This document shows, piece by piece, positions 15,085 through 25,190 of a stretch of 64,000 nucleotides of DNA (position 1 is the stretch's first letter; every line of letters begins with the position of its first letter). Origin of the DNA: Sipunculus nudus. Lineage: Eukaryota; Annelida; Sipuncula; Golfingiida; Sipunculidae. Location of the stretch: the NCBI GenBank assembly GCA_026874595.1, contig CM049313.1, forward strand, positions 49,713,659 through 49,777,658. The letters are read 5' to 3'. A model generated the notes under the pieces. The model did no database searches. It saw only the letters and a program-made list of their open reading frames with translations, and was not told the DNA's origin. The position numbers and the translations under genes are program-made.

Positions 15085-15420
15085 TGGAGCGTGTTGGCGA
15101 ATGATTTTAGGGAATGGGTAGTCGAGTCTACCAAGAGTGAGGGATCGAGTCCCGGTCCGACCGCCGTCCCTGCTCAGACCCCTGGCCAGTCTTTACAACC
15201 AGGATGCGCCCGCAGCACCCAAGCGTGAATGTGTACTGGTCATGCATGAACGGCAAGCAAAAATATAAAATGAAAATTCCCTTAGCGCCTCTTATAGCTC
15301 CATGGACTGAGTGCTCCCCGGGGACCTGTGGAAAGCTACAAGAAAGGAAGAAAGGGCAGGACAAACCAGAACTTGAAAGTCGGATGAGAATGACATTATC
15401 AGTGATATAAGACTTTTAAC
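15085..15420 (+). mobile_element. tRNA-derived SINE (same family as 24851-25190)
   Basis: An A-box-like TTGGCGAATGAT (about 15093) and B-box GGATCGAGTCC (15142-15152) form a degenerate tRNA head. The body shares with 24851-25190 the blocks CCTGGCCA, TACTGGTCATGC, CGGCA(A/G)G, GGAAAGCTACA/AAAAGCTACA, CGGATGAGA and the tail GACTTTTAACC. The copy is diverged, so it is probably old and inactive. Confidence 0.8.
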
Positions 15421-15472
15421 CATGTAAAAGAGCATTGGTTTTTTTTAATACGAATGCGTAGCGCACAACCTA

Positions 15473-15479
<7 letters not shown>

Positions 15480-15538
<59 letters not shown>
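15480..15538. repeat. (TA)n microsatellite, left half
   Basis: The TA run directly abuts the 5' LTR. The same repeat resumes immediately after the 3' LTR at 22231, so the retrotransposon split one microsatellite. Confidence 0.95.
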
Positions 15539-15542
<4 letters not shown>

Positions 15543-16346
15543 ACAGGTGCTCTTTTTATTGTTTGACACGGGCGTAACTCGTGTTGTGACACCCTCGCCG
15601 GGCCGTTTGTTACATTCGCAGTTTAATCCGTACTGGTTGAACTCTCGTTGTCATGCTAGCTAGGGGCTTTCTCGCCTGGCCGAGGACGATGGACCCTGGT
15701 ATGTGGATAATCAAACAGCGATGTTCTTCTAGATGATTCCTGTTACGTGTGTTTACTGTGTTGTGTAAGATCTTTTAGACTGTTCAAGAAGTGGAAAATT
15801 CTCGGCTTGGGGTGAAGTGTGTATAAAGCAGCTGTGTTTTAGAGCCGAGAGACGCAGAGAAGATTTCCAGCGGACGCAGAAAAGTGTGTCAGTTTCTGGG
15901 ACCTTATCTGACGAGTGCGGCAATTATAGATTTTCTAAGACTTTCTCCTGGATTTTGTGGCATTGGTCTTCAGTTTACTTTCTGGATTGTTACAAGAGCT
16001 TTACACTGGACTGTCATTCTCCGAGAGTATACGTTTAAATAACTTATCGTTTTGACGGTGGTGGTATCGAGGTACTGTGCACTTTGTGTATTTTACTGTT
16101 TGATTGCATTGATTGGTTGTTATACCGCTGTTTTACTGTATAATTGTATTGATTTAGTGTACTGTAATGTTTGGGTTGTTTTAAGAATAAATTATGGTTA
16201 TTTCTTAACAAAAAAACATTGACTTTTTATTCATTCCCCTTGACTTTTCACTCTGCCTAGTTTTACAGAATCTGATTTTTTTATCTCCATTACAAAATTT
16301 GTGTTCATCACGCATACGTGATATGTTTATATTAGGTCACGTAACA
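15539..16346 (+). repeat. 5' LTR
   Basis: It starts TGTTACAGGTGC and ends GTCACGTAACA. A TATAAAG box at about 15822 and an AATAAA signal at 16186-16191 suggest U3, R and U5 in the usual order. Four other LTR copies plus a partial one in this window share the sequence. Confidence 0.95.
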
Positions 16347-16352
16347 TAAAAT

Positions 16353-16370
16353 TGGGGGCTCGTCCGGGAT
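16353..16370 (+). promoter_or_regulatory. Primer-binding site, tRNA-Pro type
   Basis: The 18 nt TGGGGGCTCGTCCGGGAT lie six bases after the 5' LTR. They are identical to the tRNA-Pro primer-binding site well known from murine leukaemia-type retroviruses, complementary to the 3' end of tRNA-Pro. All 18 bases are intact, in contrast to the coding region. Confidence 0.92.
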
Positions 16371-16513
16371 GCTTAATAGTTTTGACAAATTATTAGGCCT
16401 TGACCTGGACACATACTTTTATTATACATTGTTTACAAGATTACATATTGTTTACAGTACATTGTTTACAGGATTTATCTCATGTTTTTTTGTTATTGTT
16501 TTGAAATCTTAAC

Positions 16514-17422
16514 ATGGCACATTTCAAACCTGAGACATTTGTTGACGATTCCAACCCTGATCAACCTGAACAGTTGTTGCGTTTGGGACAACACTTAGGG
16601 GTAAGTGTGAAAAAAGCTTTGAGAAAGCCTGATATCATTGCTAAAATTATGCAAGACCTAGTTAGCAAAGGTTTAATTGAAGAGACTGAAGTTAAAACAT
16701 CAAAAAATGACAGCCTTGCTATGCCATTAGAATTTAAAAAGTTGGAAATGCAACATGAGCTAGCATTAAAAGAAAGGGAAGAACGGTTTGAAAGAGAAAG
16801 ACGAGAAAGACTAGAAATAGAAAGAGACAGACTAGAAAAAGAAAAAGAAATTGAGTTAAAACGACTGGAGTAAGAAGGACTTAAAGTAGATCATGGTCTA
16901 AGTGCTGCCCCAACTCACAGTTTTGATGTTACTAAACACATTAGACTTGTCCCACCTTTTCAAGAAAAAGAGGTTGATAAATATTTCTTACACTTTGAGA
17001 AGGTAGCTGAAAATTTAAAATCGCCTAAGGAAAATTAAACTACGCTGTTACAAAGTGTATTGACTGGCAAGGCCAGAGAAATTTATACAGAGCTTTCATT
17101 AGAAGCTATTGCTGACTATGACCTGGTAAAACGGTTAATCCTAAAAGGTAATGAGTTAGTTCCGGAGGCTTACCGCCAGAAATTCAGAAATAAGGAATAG
17201 GGATAAAAACAGACCTACGTCGAATTTGCTTGGACAAAAGAGCAGTTGTTTGATCCCTGGTCTAGTTCTAAAAATGTAATGAAAGATTATGACAAATTGC
17301 GCCAGTTGATTTTTCTTGAAGAATTTAAGCGCTGCATTAATGCAGATGTTAAAACTTTTCTCGATGAGAAAAGTCCTGAAACACTTGACATTGCTGGTCA
17401 ATTAGCTGATGATTATTCATAA
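16514..17422 (+). pseudogene. gag: N-terminal coiled coil and SCAN/Gmr1-like capsid, broken by stops
   Basis: One frame runs from the ATG at 16514 to the TAA at 17420, interrupted by stops at 16871, 17036, 17198 and 17204. The N-terminal 120 residues start MAHFKPETFVDD and end in a strongly charged E/R/K coiled coil. The next part reads TKHIRLVPPFQEKEVDKYF, LTGKAREIYTELS, LVPEAYRQKFRN, KLRQLIFLEEFKRCI and ADDYS. I recognise this as the capsid region of Gmr1-like gypsy elements, the type from which vertebrate SCAN domains are thought to derive. It would form the virus-like particle core. Because the stops do not shift the frame, point mutation rather than large rearrangement broke it. Confidence 0.88.
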
Positions 17423-17866
17423 CACACAAAATGTCCTTTACTAGCAAATCAAACTAGTCATTCACAAACAAGAATGTAAGTCAGTATGGTCAAAAGAAGT
17501 TTAAAGCGCAGTCACCCATTACTAGTAGTCCTGATAGTTCAGCAAAGTCCATTGCTACACCTCAGTCCATGTCCACTGTGTCCAAGTCCAACAAAGACCA
17601 GTCATTTTCAAAGAAAATCTGTAATTACTGCAAGAAGGAAGGTAATCTGTCTGACTGCTGGAAATTTGCGAATAAACCAAATAGCAAACCTTCTGGGTTT
17701 GTTTCAAAATCTATGCAAAGCATAGTACAAGAGCCAGGCTCTTTTCATGTAAATAAGGGGTACAACTTCTTAATTGACTCCAATAAAGAGTTTGATGCTA
17801 CGGAGGCCCAAGTGCCGTCTGAATTCAAAGAGGAAATCTTTAGCTTGCGGGGTAAAAACCTCAGTT
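17423..17866 (+). pseudogene. gag C-terminal part with damaged zinc knuckle
   Basis: The reading frame shifts after the capsid and continues as 17569-17866 (STVSKSNKDQSFSKKICNYC...). At 17620-17658 the sequence CNYCKKEGNLSDCWK corresponds to a nucleocapsid CCHC zinc knuckle, whose normal spacing is C-x2-C-x4-H-x4-C. The histidine is replaced by Asn and one residue is missing before the last Cys, so metal binding should be lost. The flanking SKPSGFVSK and PGSFHVNKGY stretches have no further domain I recognise. Confidence 0.75.
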
Positions 17867-18236
17867 GATTCCTGCGAGGAATTTAATCAGGCTAGGTCCT
17901 TTCAAGACTCCTGCAAAGAGTATTCTCTACATGAGGCTAAGTCCATTTATGACTCTTGCGAGAGTATTTCAAAGGAGGCCAGGTCCTCTTATGACAAACA
18001 GAAGTTTGTTTTTTACTGAGGAAAATTCCTGTTGACTCCCATGAGGAGTTTGGTGATAAAAAGGATATAGATTCCTTAAATGACTCTGAGAAAGAGTTTA
18101 TGACTCACACTGTCAATGCCAGTTCTTTTTTTGATGAGGTTGAGGTAGTAGATTCCTCTCTTGACTCTGAAATGGAGTTATTTGAGCTAATCATACATGA
18201 TGGTTTTGTATCACTTTCAAGTGATTTTCAGATCTA
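17867..18236 (+). pseudogene. gag-protease linker with acidic short repeats
   Basis: A linker between zinc knuckle and protease encodes imperfect repeats of about 14 residues: VDSCEEFNQARSFQ, DSCKEYSLHEAKSIY, DSCESISKEARSSYD, then after a stop at about 18017 VDSHEEFGD and NDSEKEF. At DNA level GA(T/C)TC(C/T)TGC recurs at about 17867, 17905 and 17951. It is rich in D, S and E. I know no function for it; a protease-proximal spacer is the modest inference. Confidence 0.6.
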
Positions 18237-18470
18237 CCCCTATTAGAATTTTGAAGGACACTGGTTCAGGCCAGACTCTCATGTTATCAAACACTTGTTG
18301 CACTTGTTAATGGTGTGTTTTCAGACAGGCACACTTCAGTTCCGCTTCACAATATCCATTTAAAGTCAGATTTGATTTCTGGAAATATTACTGTGGGCAT
18401 AAGAACTACTTTGCCCTTTAAGGGAATTCAGTTACTACTAGCAATGATGTTGCAGGTGATCGTCACTTGA
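18237..18470 (+). pseudogene. Retroviral-type aspartic protease remnant
   Basis: The sequence TPIRILKDTGSGQTLML carries the active-site D-T-G at 18257-18265. Downstream pieces in shifting frames read HNIHLKSDLISGNITVGIR and LPFKGIQLL, then NDVAGD, as expected for the flap and C-terminal part of a Ty3/gypsy protease. A frame break follows soon after the catalytic motif. The domain would cleave the Gag-Pol polyprotein; here it is not expressible as one piece. Confidence 0.8.
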
Positions 18471-18747
18471 TCAGGACACTGATACGGAAAGTCAGGAAAT
18501 TCCTGGTTTGTATCCTTCATCCTCTATGGCCAAGAAAAACACACATGAGGATAATGGTCCAGAAAATAACACTTTGGGAGTCACTAGTGACTCGTCTAAT
18601 AAATCGCCCGTACAGGATGAAGCATTCTCAAGGTCAGAACTTATTGCGGAACAGCATTAGGACCCTGATATTTCATGTTTGTTTCCCAGGGCAGTTACTT
18701 AAGATAAACTGTCACAGAACCCAGTTTATTTCTATGTCAAAAATGGA

Positions 18748-19790
18748 GTGCTTATGCGAAAATGGCGACCACGTGATGTATGCGCTGATGATGAGTGGGC
18801 CATCAAACATCAAATATTAAAGCCCAAAAGCTTTCGCGATGAAATTCTAAGCATGGCACATGAGGCTCCTTTGTCTGGCCGTTTAGCTATAAATAAAACT
18901 TATCAAAAAGTTAGTACACACTTCTATTCGCCTAATCTCAGGAAAGATGTACAATATTGTAAATCATGCCATACATGCCAGATGGTAAGCAAGCCCAATC
19001 TGATTCCTCCTAAGGCCCCACTTTGGCCTATTCCTGCTTTCGAGGAACCATTCAGTAGGATTATTGTTGATTGTGTTAGACCACTGCCCAAAACAAAATC
19101 TGGACATGAATACTTGCTGACAATCATGTAAGCATCTACCAGGTTCCCTGAGGCAATACCATTGCGCAAAATTAATGCCAAAAATGTTGTCAAAGCTCTA
19201 ACCAAGTTTTTTACAACTTTTGGATTACCAAAATCCTTCCAGTCTGACCAAGGATCTAATTTAATGTCTGGCTTATTCCAAAAAAGCTATGCTTGAGCTA
19301 GGTATAAAACAGTACAGCTCCTTGCCATACCATCCTGAAAGTCAGGGCGCCCTCGAGCGTTTTCACCAGACATGATCAGGACTTATTGCTATGACACACA
19401 GAAAGATTGGGATGACGGAATCCACCTATTGTTGTTTGCTCTCAGAGAATCCTTTGAACTAGTTTTTGGACACTCCGTTCGAGGTTCATTGAAATTGCTT
19501 AAAGAAAAACTCTTGTGTGAAAATCCTCATTCTCTTAGTTTACTGCAGTATGTCTCAGACTTTCACACTAAACTACACAATGCTTGTGAGATTGCAAAGT
19601 CAAATCTAAAATCTGCACAAAGTAAGATGAAAACAAAATATGAAAGCACACTGTAAGTAGGACATTTGAGCCTGGTGAAAAGGTCCTTTCCTTACTTCCC
19701 ATCCGTGGCAGACCTCTGCAAGCTAGGTAATTTGGTCCTTATATTGTTGACAAAAAAATGAGTCAGTGATTTAAATTACATACTGTTGAC
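18748..19790 (+). pseudogene. Integrase, located upstream of RT
   Basis: The H2C2 zinc-binding N-terminal domain is visible as HEAPLSGRLAINKTY, then CKSCHTCQ. The catalytic core has the first Asp in RIIVDCVRPL (19069-19071) and the second in SFQSDQGSN (19246-19248), 59 residues later. The Glu lies in QGALERFHQT (19355-19357), about 36 codons further, giving a DD-35/36-E pattern. A stop at 19129 and a +1 frameshift between the second Asp and Glu break it. The C-terminal part continues at 19372-19656 and a PGEKVLSLLPIRGRPLQAR segment near 19665-19730. Its place before RT is the element's most diagnostic trait. Confidence 0.9.
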
Positions 19791-19992
19791 ACAAGATAGA
19801 CGTAAGAAGAAACAACTGTGCCATGTGAACATGTTGAAACCATATTATGACAGAACTGGCACATCAGATGTTTAACAAAATGTTACTGCTGTTAATTGTG
19901 TAAAAACTGACCCTGACCCAGTTATAGTAGATATTAATTTCTAAGTATGATGTAGACATTCAGAGTGGTACAGTAACATTAAAAACTCAGAC

Positions 19993-21393
19993 GTGCTTAA
20001 CAACCTGGATGCAAAACTGTCACACCTTACCGCACAAGAGCAACAAGACCTCAAGAACCTGCTGCGGAATTATGAACATTTGTTTGGTGACATTCCAACG
20101 CGAACTAACATGTTGTTCCCTAACGTCGATGATCACGAGGCAAGCGCAGTCAAGCAACATCCATATAGACTGAATCCAGAAAAGCAAAAGTATCTACAGG
20201 ATGAGATTCAATATTTGCTAGACAATGAATTTATTGAACCTAGTAACAGTAACTAGAGTTCACCATGTATTCTTGTGCCAAAACCTGATGGAAGTTACCG
20301 TAAGTGCACAGATTATCGTAAACTGAACTCTGTCACTAAGACTGACACGTTCCCGATTCCGATGATTGTATTGATAGAGTCGGTAGCTCAAGATATGTCT
20401 CCAAGTTTGACTTGCTTAAAGGATTCTGGCAAGTTCCGCTGACAGAACGAGCGAAAGAAGTGTCCGCATTTGTAAGGCCGCAAGTACTGTACTTGTATTA
20501 AATTATGCCGTTTGGCATGAAGAACTCGCCAGTCACGTTCCAGCGCCTCGTCCATATGGTTGTCAAGGACATTCAGGGCTGCGACGCATATATTTATGAC
20601 CTTATCGTTTACAGCGACACCTGGGAGAAACATCTGCAAATTCTTCTCGACCTCTCCGAAAGACTCCGTGAAACACGTCTGACCGTCAACTTAGTAAAAT
20701 CTGAGTTTCGTCATGCTCAAGTAACATTTTTGGGTCATATTGTAGGGCAGGGTCAAGTAAAACCTGTTGATGCTAAGATAAGTGCTGTTTCTGCATTTCC
20801 TAGACCAGAAAACAAAAAGCAAATAATGCGTTTTCTTGGTATGGTTGGATACTACAGGAAGTTTAGTCAAAATTTTGCAGCTGAAGCTGAACCTTTGACT
20901 AATTTGTTAAAGAAGCAGCAAAAGTTTGTATGGAATGTTCAGTGTGAAAATGCATTTCAGAATTTGAAAGCAATTCTGCAAAGTTCACCAGTTTTAGCAG
21001 CTCCAGACTTTTCTGTACCTTTTAAGTTAGCTGTAGATGCTAGTGATACTGCTGCTGGTGCTGTGTTGTTACAAGAAAGCAATGATGGCATAGATCATCC
21101 AATTTGTTATTTCTCAAGAAACTTTAATGCAAACCAGAAAAACGACTTCACTATTGAAAAAGAATGTTTGGCTTTGTGTTTTGCGTTGCAACTTTTTTTA
21201 AGTTTATGTTACTTCAGTCGGGCCTATCATCGTCTTCAGTGATCACAATCCCCTCACATTCATAAACAAGTTGAAGTGTAAAAATCAAAGATTGTTGAGA
21301 TGGAGTTTGTTCTTACAGGATTACAATCTTGATATCATACACATTAAAGGGAAAGACAATGTACTTGCTGATTGCTTATCGAGATTTTTATGA
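19993..21393 (+). pseudogene. Reverse transcriptase and RNase H
   Basis: The linker LTAQEQQDLKNLLRNYEHLF leads into RT: HPYRLNPEKQKYLQDEI, a stop at 20254, PCILVPKPDGSYRKCTDYRKLN, KFDLLKGFWQVPL with the first catalytic Asp (20409), PFGMKNSPVTFQRL and FLGHIVGQG. The second catalytic motif reads YIYDLIVYS instead of the expected Y-x-D-D, with Tyr replacing Asp at 20595-20597, so polymerase activity is lost. Frame breaks lie near 20365 and at a T run near 21190. RNase H follows with its three acidic positions in VDASDTAAGAVLL, TIEKECLA and SDHNPLTF, ending DNVLADCLSRFL at a stop at 21391. Confidence 0.93.
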
Positions 21394-21448
21394 AATGTTG
21401 TAAACATTTTTTGTAAACAGTTTTCCGTGAAAACCTCCCTTTTCTTAC

Positions 21449-21459
21449 AGGAGGGGGAG
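21449..21459 (+). promoter_or_regulatory. Polypurine tract
   Basis: AGGAGGGGGAG directly abuts the 3' LTR and is the expected plus-strand primer site. Confidence 0.9.
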
Positions 21460-22226
21460 TGTTACAGGTGCTCTTTTATTGTGATACGGGCGTAACTCGT
21501 GTTGTGACACCCTCGCCGGGCCGTTTGTTTCATTCGCTGTTTAATCCGTACTGGTTGAACTCTCGTTGTCATGCTAGCTAGGGGCTTTCTCGCCTGGCCG
21601 AGGTCACGCGGACCCTGTTATGTGGAGAATCACACAGCGATGGTCTTCTAGATGATTCCTGTTTAGTGTGTTTACTGTGTTTTGTAAGATCTTTAAGACT
21701 GTTCGAGAAGTGGAAAATTCTCGGCTTGGGGTAGAGAATATATAGAGTGGCTGTGTTTTAGAGTTCTAGAGTTTCTAGGACCTTATCCGACGAATGCGGC
21801 AATTATAGATTTTCTAAGACTTTCTCCTGGACTTTGTGCATTTGGTCTTCAGTTTACTTTCTGGATTGTTACAAGAGCTTTACACTGGACTGTCATTCTC
21901 CGAGAGTATACGTTAAAAAAAAGAACTTATCGTTGTGACGGTGGTGGTATCCAGGTACTGTGCACTTTGTGTATTTTACTGTGTGATTGTATTGATTTGT
22001 TGTAACACCGCTGTTTTACTGTTTAATTGTAAGGATTTAGTGTATTGTAATGTTTGGGTCGTTTTAAGATTTAATTATGGTTATATCTTAACAAAAAACC
22101 ACTGACTTTTTATTCATTCCCCTAGACATTTCACGCTGCCTAGTGTTACAGAATCTGATTTTTTTTATCTCCATTACAAAATTTGTGTTCATCGTGCATA
22201 CGTGATATGTTTATATTAGGTTCCGT

Positions 22227-22230
<4 letters not shown>
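21460..22230 (+). repeat. 3' LTR
   Basis: It starts TGTTACAGGTGC and ends TTCCGTAACA. It is 37 bp shorter than the 5' LTR, mainly because a block after GTGTTTTAGAG is missing. The AATAAA polyadenylation signal seen in the 5' LTR is changed to GATTTAAT here. Confidence 0.94.
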
Positions 22231-22273
<43 letters not shown>

Positions 22274-22279
22274 AGTATA

Positions 22280-22318
<39 letters not shown>
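22231..22318. repeat. (TA)n microsatellite, right half
   Basis: TA repeat with GTAAG and TACATA interruptions, continuing the microsatellite interrupted by the retrotransposon. Confidence 0.95.
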
Positions 22319-22336
22319 TTAAGCCGTCCTTCCTAC

Positions 22337-22392
22337 GGGGGGGGGGGGGGTCGCAGGAAGAAGGCCACTTCCTGCGACCCCCCCCCCCCCCC
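22337..22392. repeat. Perfect G14/C15 hairpin
   Basis: Fourteen G plus TCGCAGGAAG (22337-22360), a 7-nt loop AAGGCCA, then CTTCCTGCGA plus fifteen C (22368-22392). The 24-bp arms are fully complementary. It is a striking fold-back and, on the G strand, a possible G-quadruplex former. Confidence 0.95.
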
Positions 22393-23026
22393 GACACGTG
22401 ACCAGTTAGGCTTCAGTGCACATAATGCCCGGTTATTTGGATAGAGGGATTAACCCTACGGCGGTGTTTAATAAGTTTAACGGGACCGTTATTAATGAGA
22501 TTAAAGTGATTAGATAGTAGTCAGGATTATTTCCTTCTGGTATTAATTGCGCATATATAATCACCGGAAAATGCTTTATAGCTCCTCATAGCATGTATGC
22601 GATATAATTTAGATATTCATTTATAAACTTGATGGGGATGATTTTGTTCTAGTATTATTTGCGCATATATGAACATCAGAAAATACTCATTAGTTCATAA
22701 TAACGTCCATGGAGGAAGGAAAAACGTCTTCATTTTTAGAGTTCATTTTTATATTTCAGCATTAGATTTTTTTTTGCCAGTTTAAGGATATGGTGTTTCG
22801 AGTAAGAAGAATGGAGATAATTATGAAATATGATTCAACAACTTTATTCACACAAATATCAATGGAACAAGACATTAATAATGTCAATATATTTACTGAT
22901 GATTGAGCAAAGATAATAACTGTTGACTAAGCACCTAAATTATTGGAAATTATGCAAGGGGTTTCCGCCGGGAGTCTGCATTTCTATATTACACCGAAAG
23001 TCAGACTCCCGTCACACGAAGAACTC

Positions 23027-23028
<2 letters not shown>
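22393..23028. other. Intergenic DNA
   Basis: I see no gene. GCGCATATATGAACATC-like and GCGCATATATAATCACC segments near 22548 and 22662 are loosely repeated. Confidence 0.4.

Positions 23029-23086
<58 letters not shown>
23029..23086. repeat. (TA)n microsatellite
   Basis: Uninterrupted TA run of about 58 bp. Confidence 0.96.
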
Positions 23087-23088
<2 letters not shown>

Positions 23089-23770
23089 GTTTTAGCTATA
23101 GGTAATCAATGTACCAACACTTACCCTTTTATGCTTTCGTCTTCCTCAAACTGTATTATTTGTCAGTTTATTTTAGAAAACTATTTCGTCCCGGAACCTT
23201 TATCCTGAAATACTTCTTAATTTGCGTTAGCCCATTCTTCCGATCGAATGACCCCACATAAATTTCCACATGATATCTTTACCCACTGTGTTTCTTATGC
23301 AGAATTTTTGACAACAAGATGAGTCCTACCTGTGTGTTAGCAAATGGCATTTAATGTCGTGTGGTGTTTTAAGAGTTTCTGTCATTGTACTGTCAGTAAT
23401 TGTCGTTAGATTCGCCGATATATCATGTTATTAATAACACTGTGCATTAATGTAAAATGCTCGAACACGAATAAAGCCAAATTGCCAAAACAGAAACTAT
23501 TCTTAAGTCATAACTTAACACACTTAATACACGCAGATACACACATGCTCATATGGCCTTTTCATTTTACTGATTCTTTATTTGAATCAGCAGTTAATTG
23601 CCTCCGCTAAGGTCCGTTAGCTGATGGGGTTTTCGTGTGAATGGGATGTGCCCGAATTTAATCTTTATGTTCAACTTAATGAACCTGACTATGGGTCATA
23701 ACAAAAAAGTGAGGGTTGACTTTTTGTTACCCGGCTATTACTCCGAAAATGACGTCATTAACCATGCCCG
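23087..23770. other. Intergenic DNA
   Basis: No gene, RNA or element recognised. Confidence 0.5.
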
Positions 23771-23945
23771 CGGCTGCTTAAAAAAGAGCACAATTTAGGG
23801 GAAGGGGAAAGTAAACGGCCATATCTGTAGATAAACAAATCACAGGACTATAAATGAGCACTTACATTGTTGATATTTGAGTCTCCTACTCATTACTATT
23901 TTCAATATGCAAATTACTATGATGATGAGGTCAAAAGGTCACAAT
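23771..23945 (+). repeat. Direct repeat, copy 1
   Basis: The block CGGCTGCTTAAAAAAG...CAATTTAGGGG...GTTGATATTTGAGTC...CTACTCATTAC...AGGTCA is repeated at 24146-24325 with moderate divergence, 375 bp apart. Confidence 0.8.
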
Positions 23946-24145
23946 TATAACTCCGGACTATGAGGAAACTTACATCTCTCAGTAACAGGTATTCTGAGAC
24001 AACGGAAAAGCTCCAATCTACTCTACAAAAGCATGAAATCATCAGAAAACAATAAAATAAAGACACTGATGTATAATGAGTGCCGTCCGTTTACCATGTT
24101 ATGCACACAATATAAATTTGTAAAAGTAGATATTAGTCATTTCCC

Positions 24146-24325
24146 CGGCTGCTTAAAAAAAGAGCTCAATTTAGGGGTAGGGGAAACGTAAAGGCCCATG
24201 TCTTTAGATATACAATTCACAGAACAATAACTGAGCACTAAAATTGTTGATATTTGAGTCTTCTACTCATTACAATTATTAATATCAAAATTAGTAAGAT
24301 ATTGAAGTCACCAGAGGTCAAAAAT
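24146..24325 (+). repeat. Direct repeat, copy 2
   Basis: Second copy of the 23771-23945 block, same orientation. The sequence between the two copies is not obviously repeated after copy 2, so this is either a partial tandem duplication or two insertions of one element. Confidence 0.8.
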
Positions 24326-24850
24326 AAAAAGCAGCAGGTTATGCTAGTTAGAGAAGTATTTGAAGTTTTGTACTCTTAAAATTTTAAGCAATTTTCACTT
24401 ATTGTACTATAAACAAAGTGAGAACAATATCATTAACTGTGAGGCGCAGATTTTTTAGGAGATTGAAATATATAGAGAAAATTGAATATATAATAGCAAA
24501 ACAGAAAAATAAGATTACTGCACATTTAGAAAAATGGGAAAAATTAAGGAAGCATTTTTTACATACAGTAGCATTGTAGTTTTAGTATTGAAAGAAAAAG
24601 TAAGAGGTAAATGTATTCTGCAAAGACCACTTAAATTTATGTATATACTGCATGTACAAATTACAAGGATTGAAAATTTGAAGCATAGTTGGAATATTAT
24701 CCAGGCAGTGTGCTTTGTATATTTTTGTATACATTGTATTTGATGTGATTGTGTACAATTATGTGTGACATGTGTATTGTATGATTTTTCAGCTATAAAA
24801 TTTATTTTTAAAAAAATGTGAGGTGCAACATATTGCATTACTCATTGTGT
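24326..24850. other. Intergenic DNA
   Basis: AT-rich. Opposed open frames of 69 and 107 codons at 24515-24838 look like chance. Confidence 0.5.
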
Positions 24851-25190
24851 GGAGCGTGGTGGCGTAATGGTTAGGGCGCTTGACTTGTGACTGCAAGATT
24901 GTGGGTTCGAATCCCGATTAGACCACCATCCTCGCTAAGACTCCTGGCCAAAGTCATTACCACAAGGGTGCGCACTCTCCGTCCATGAGTGAATAGGTAC
25001 TGGTCATGCGTGGGCGGCAGGAAAAATGCAGAAAGGATAACCCTATTGCGTCTACAAGAACGTTTGTTAAGGTGTCTGCTCCCAGGGAGCCGATAAAAGC
25101 TACAAAAATGAACAGGCCGTAGACCAGGAAGGGTTCAGGCGGATGAGACTCACACAGGGGGATATCAGACTTTAAACCAAAACTTTTAAC
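24851..25190 (+). mobile_element. tRNA-derived SINE, better-preserved copy
   Basis: A clear A-box TGGCGTAATGG (24860-24870) and a perfect B-box GGTTCGAATCC (24904-24914) define the tRNA-like head. The anticodon region does not fold into a normal tRNA. The body contains CTCCTGGCCAAAG, TACTGGTCATGCG, GGCGGCAGG, AAAAGCTACA and CGGATGAGACTCA, and ends with ACTTTTAACC before an AT-rich tail. It shares its whole length with 15085-15420. RNA polymerase III would transcribe it; mobility would need a partner LINE, which is not visible here. Confidence 0.85.

Larger units (their letters stand above)
15539..22230 (+). mobile_element. Decayed Gmr1-like Ty3/gypsy LTR retrotransposon
   Basis: A 6.7-kb element with two LTRs, a PBS, gag, protease, integrase, reverse transcriptase, RNase H and a PPT, in that order. 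Both LTRs carry TGTTAC/GTAACA ends. Integrase upstream of reverse transcriptase is the diagnostic order described for Gmr1-like Ty3/gypsy elements, and the gag resembles the capsid type related to the vertebrate SCAN domain. Multiple stops, frameshifts and a catalytic substitution in RT make it non-autonomous today. The LTRs differ by many substitutions and a roughly 40-bp gap (808 versus 771 bp), so the insertion is not recent. The target duplication cannot be read because the target is (TA)n. Confidence 0.93.

Noticed and set aside
24851-24925. A functional tRNA gene
   Set aside because: A and B boxes are good, but the acceptor and anticodon stems do not pair properly and a SINE body follows directly.
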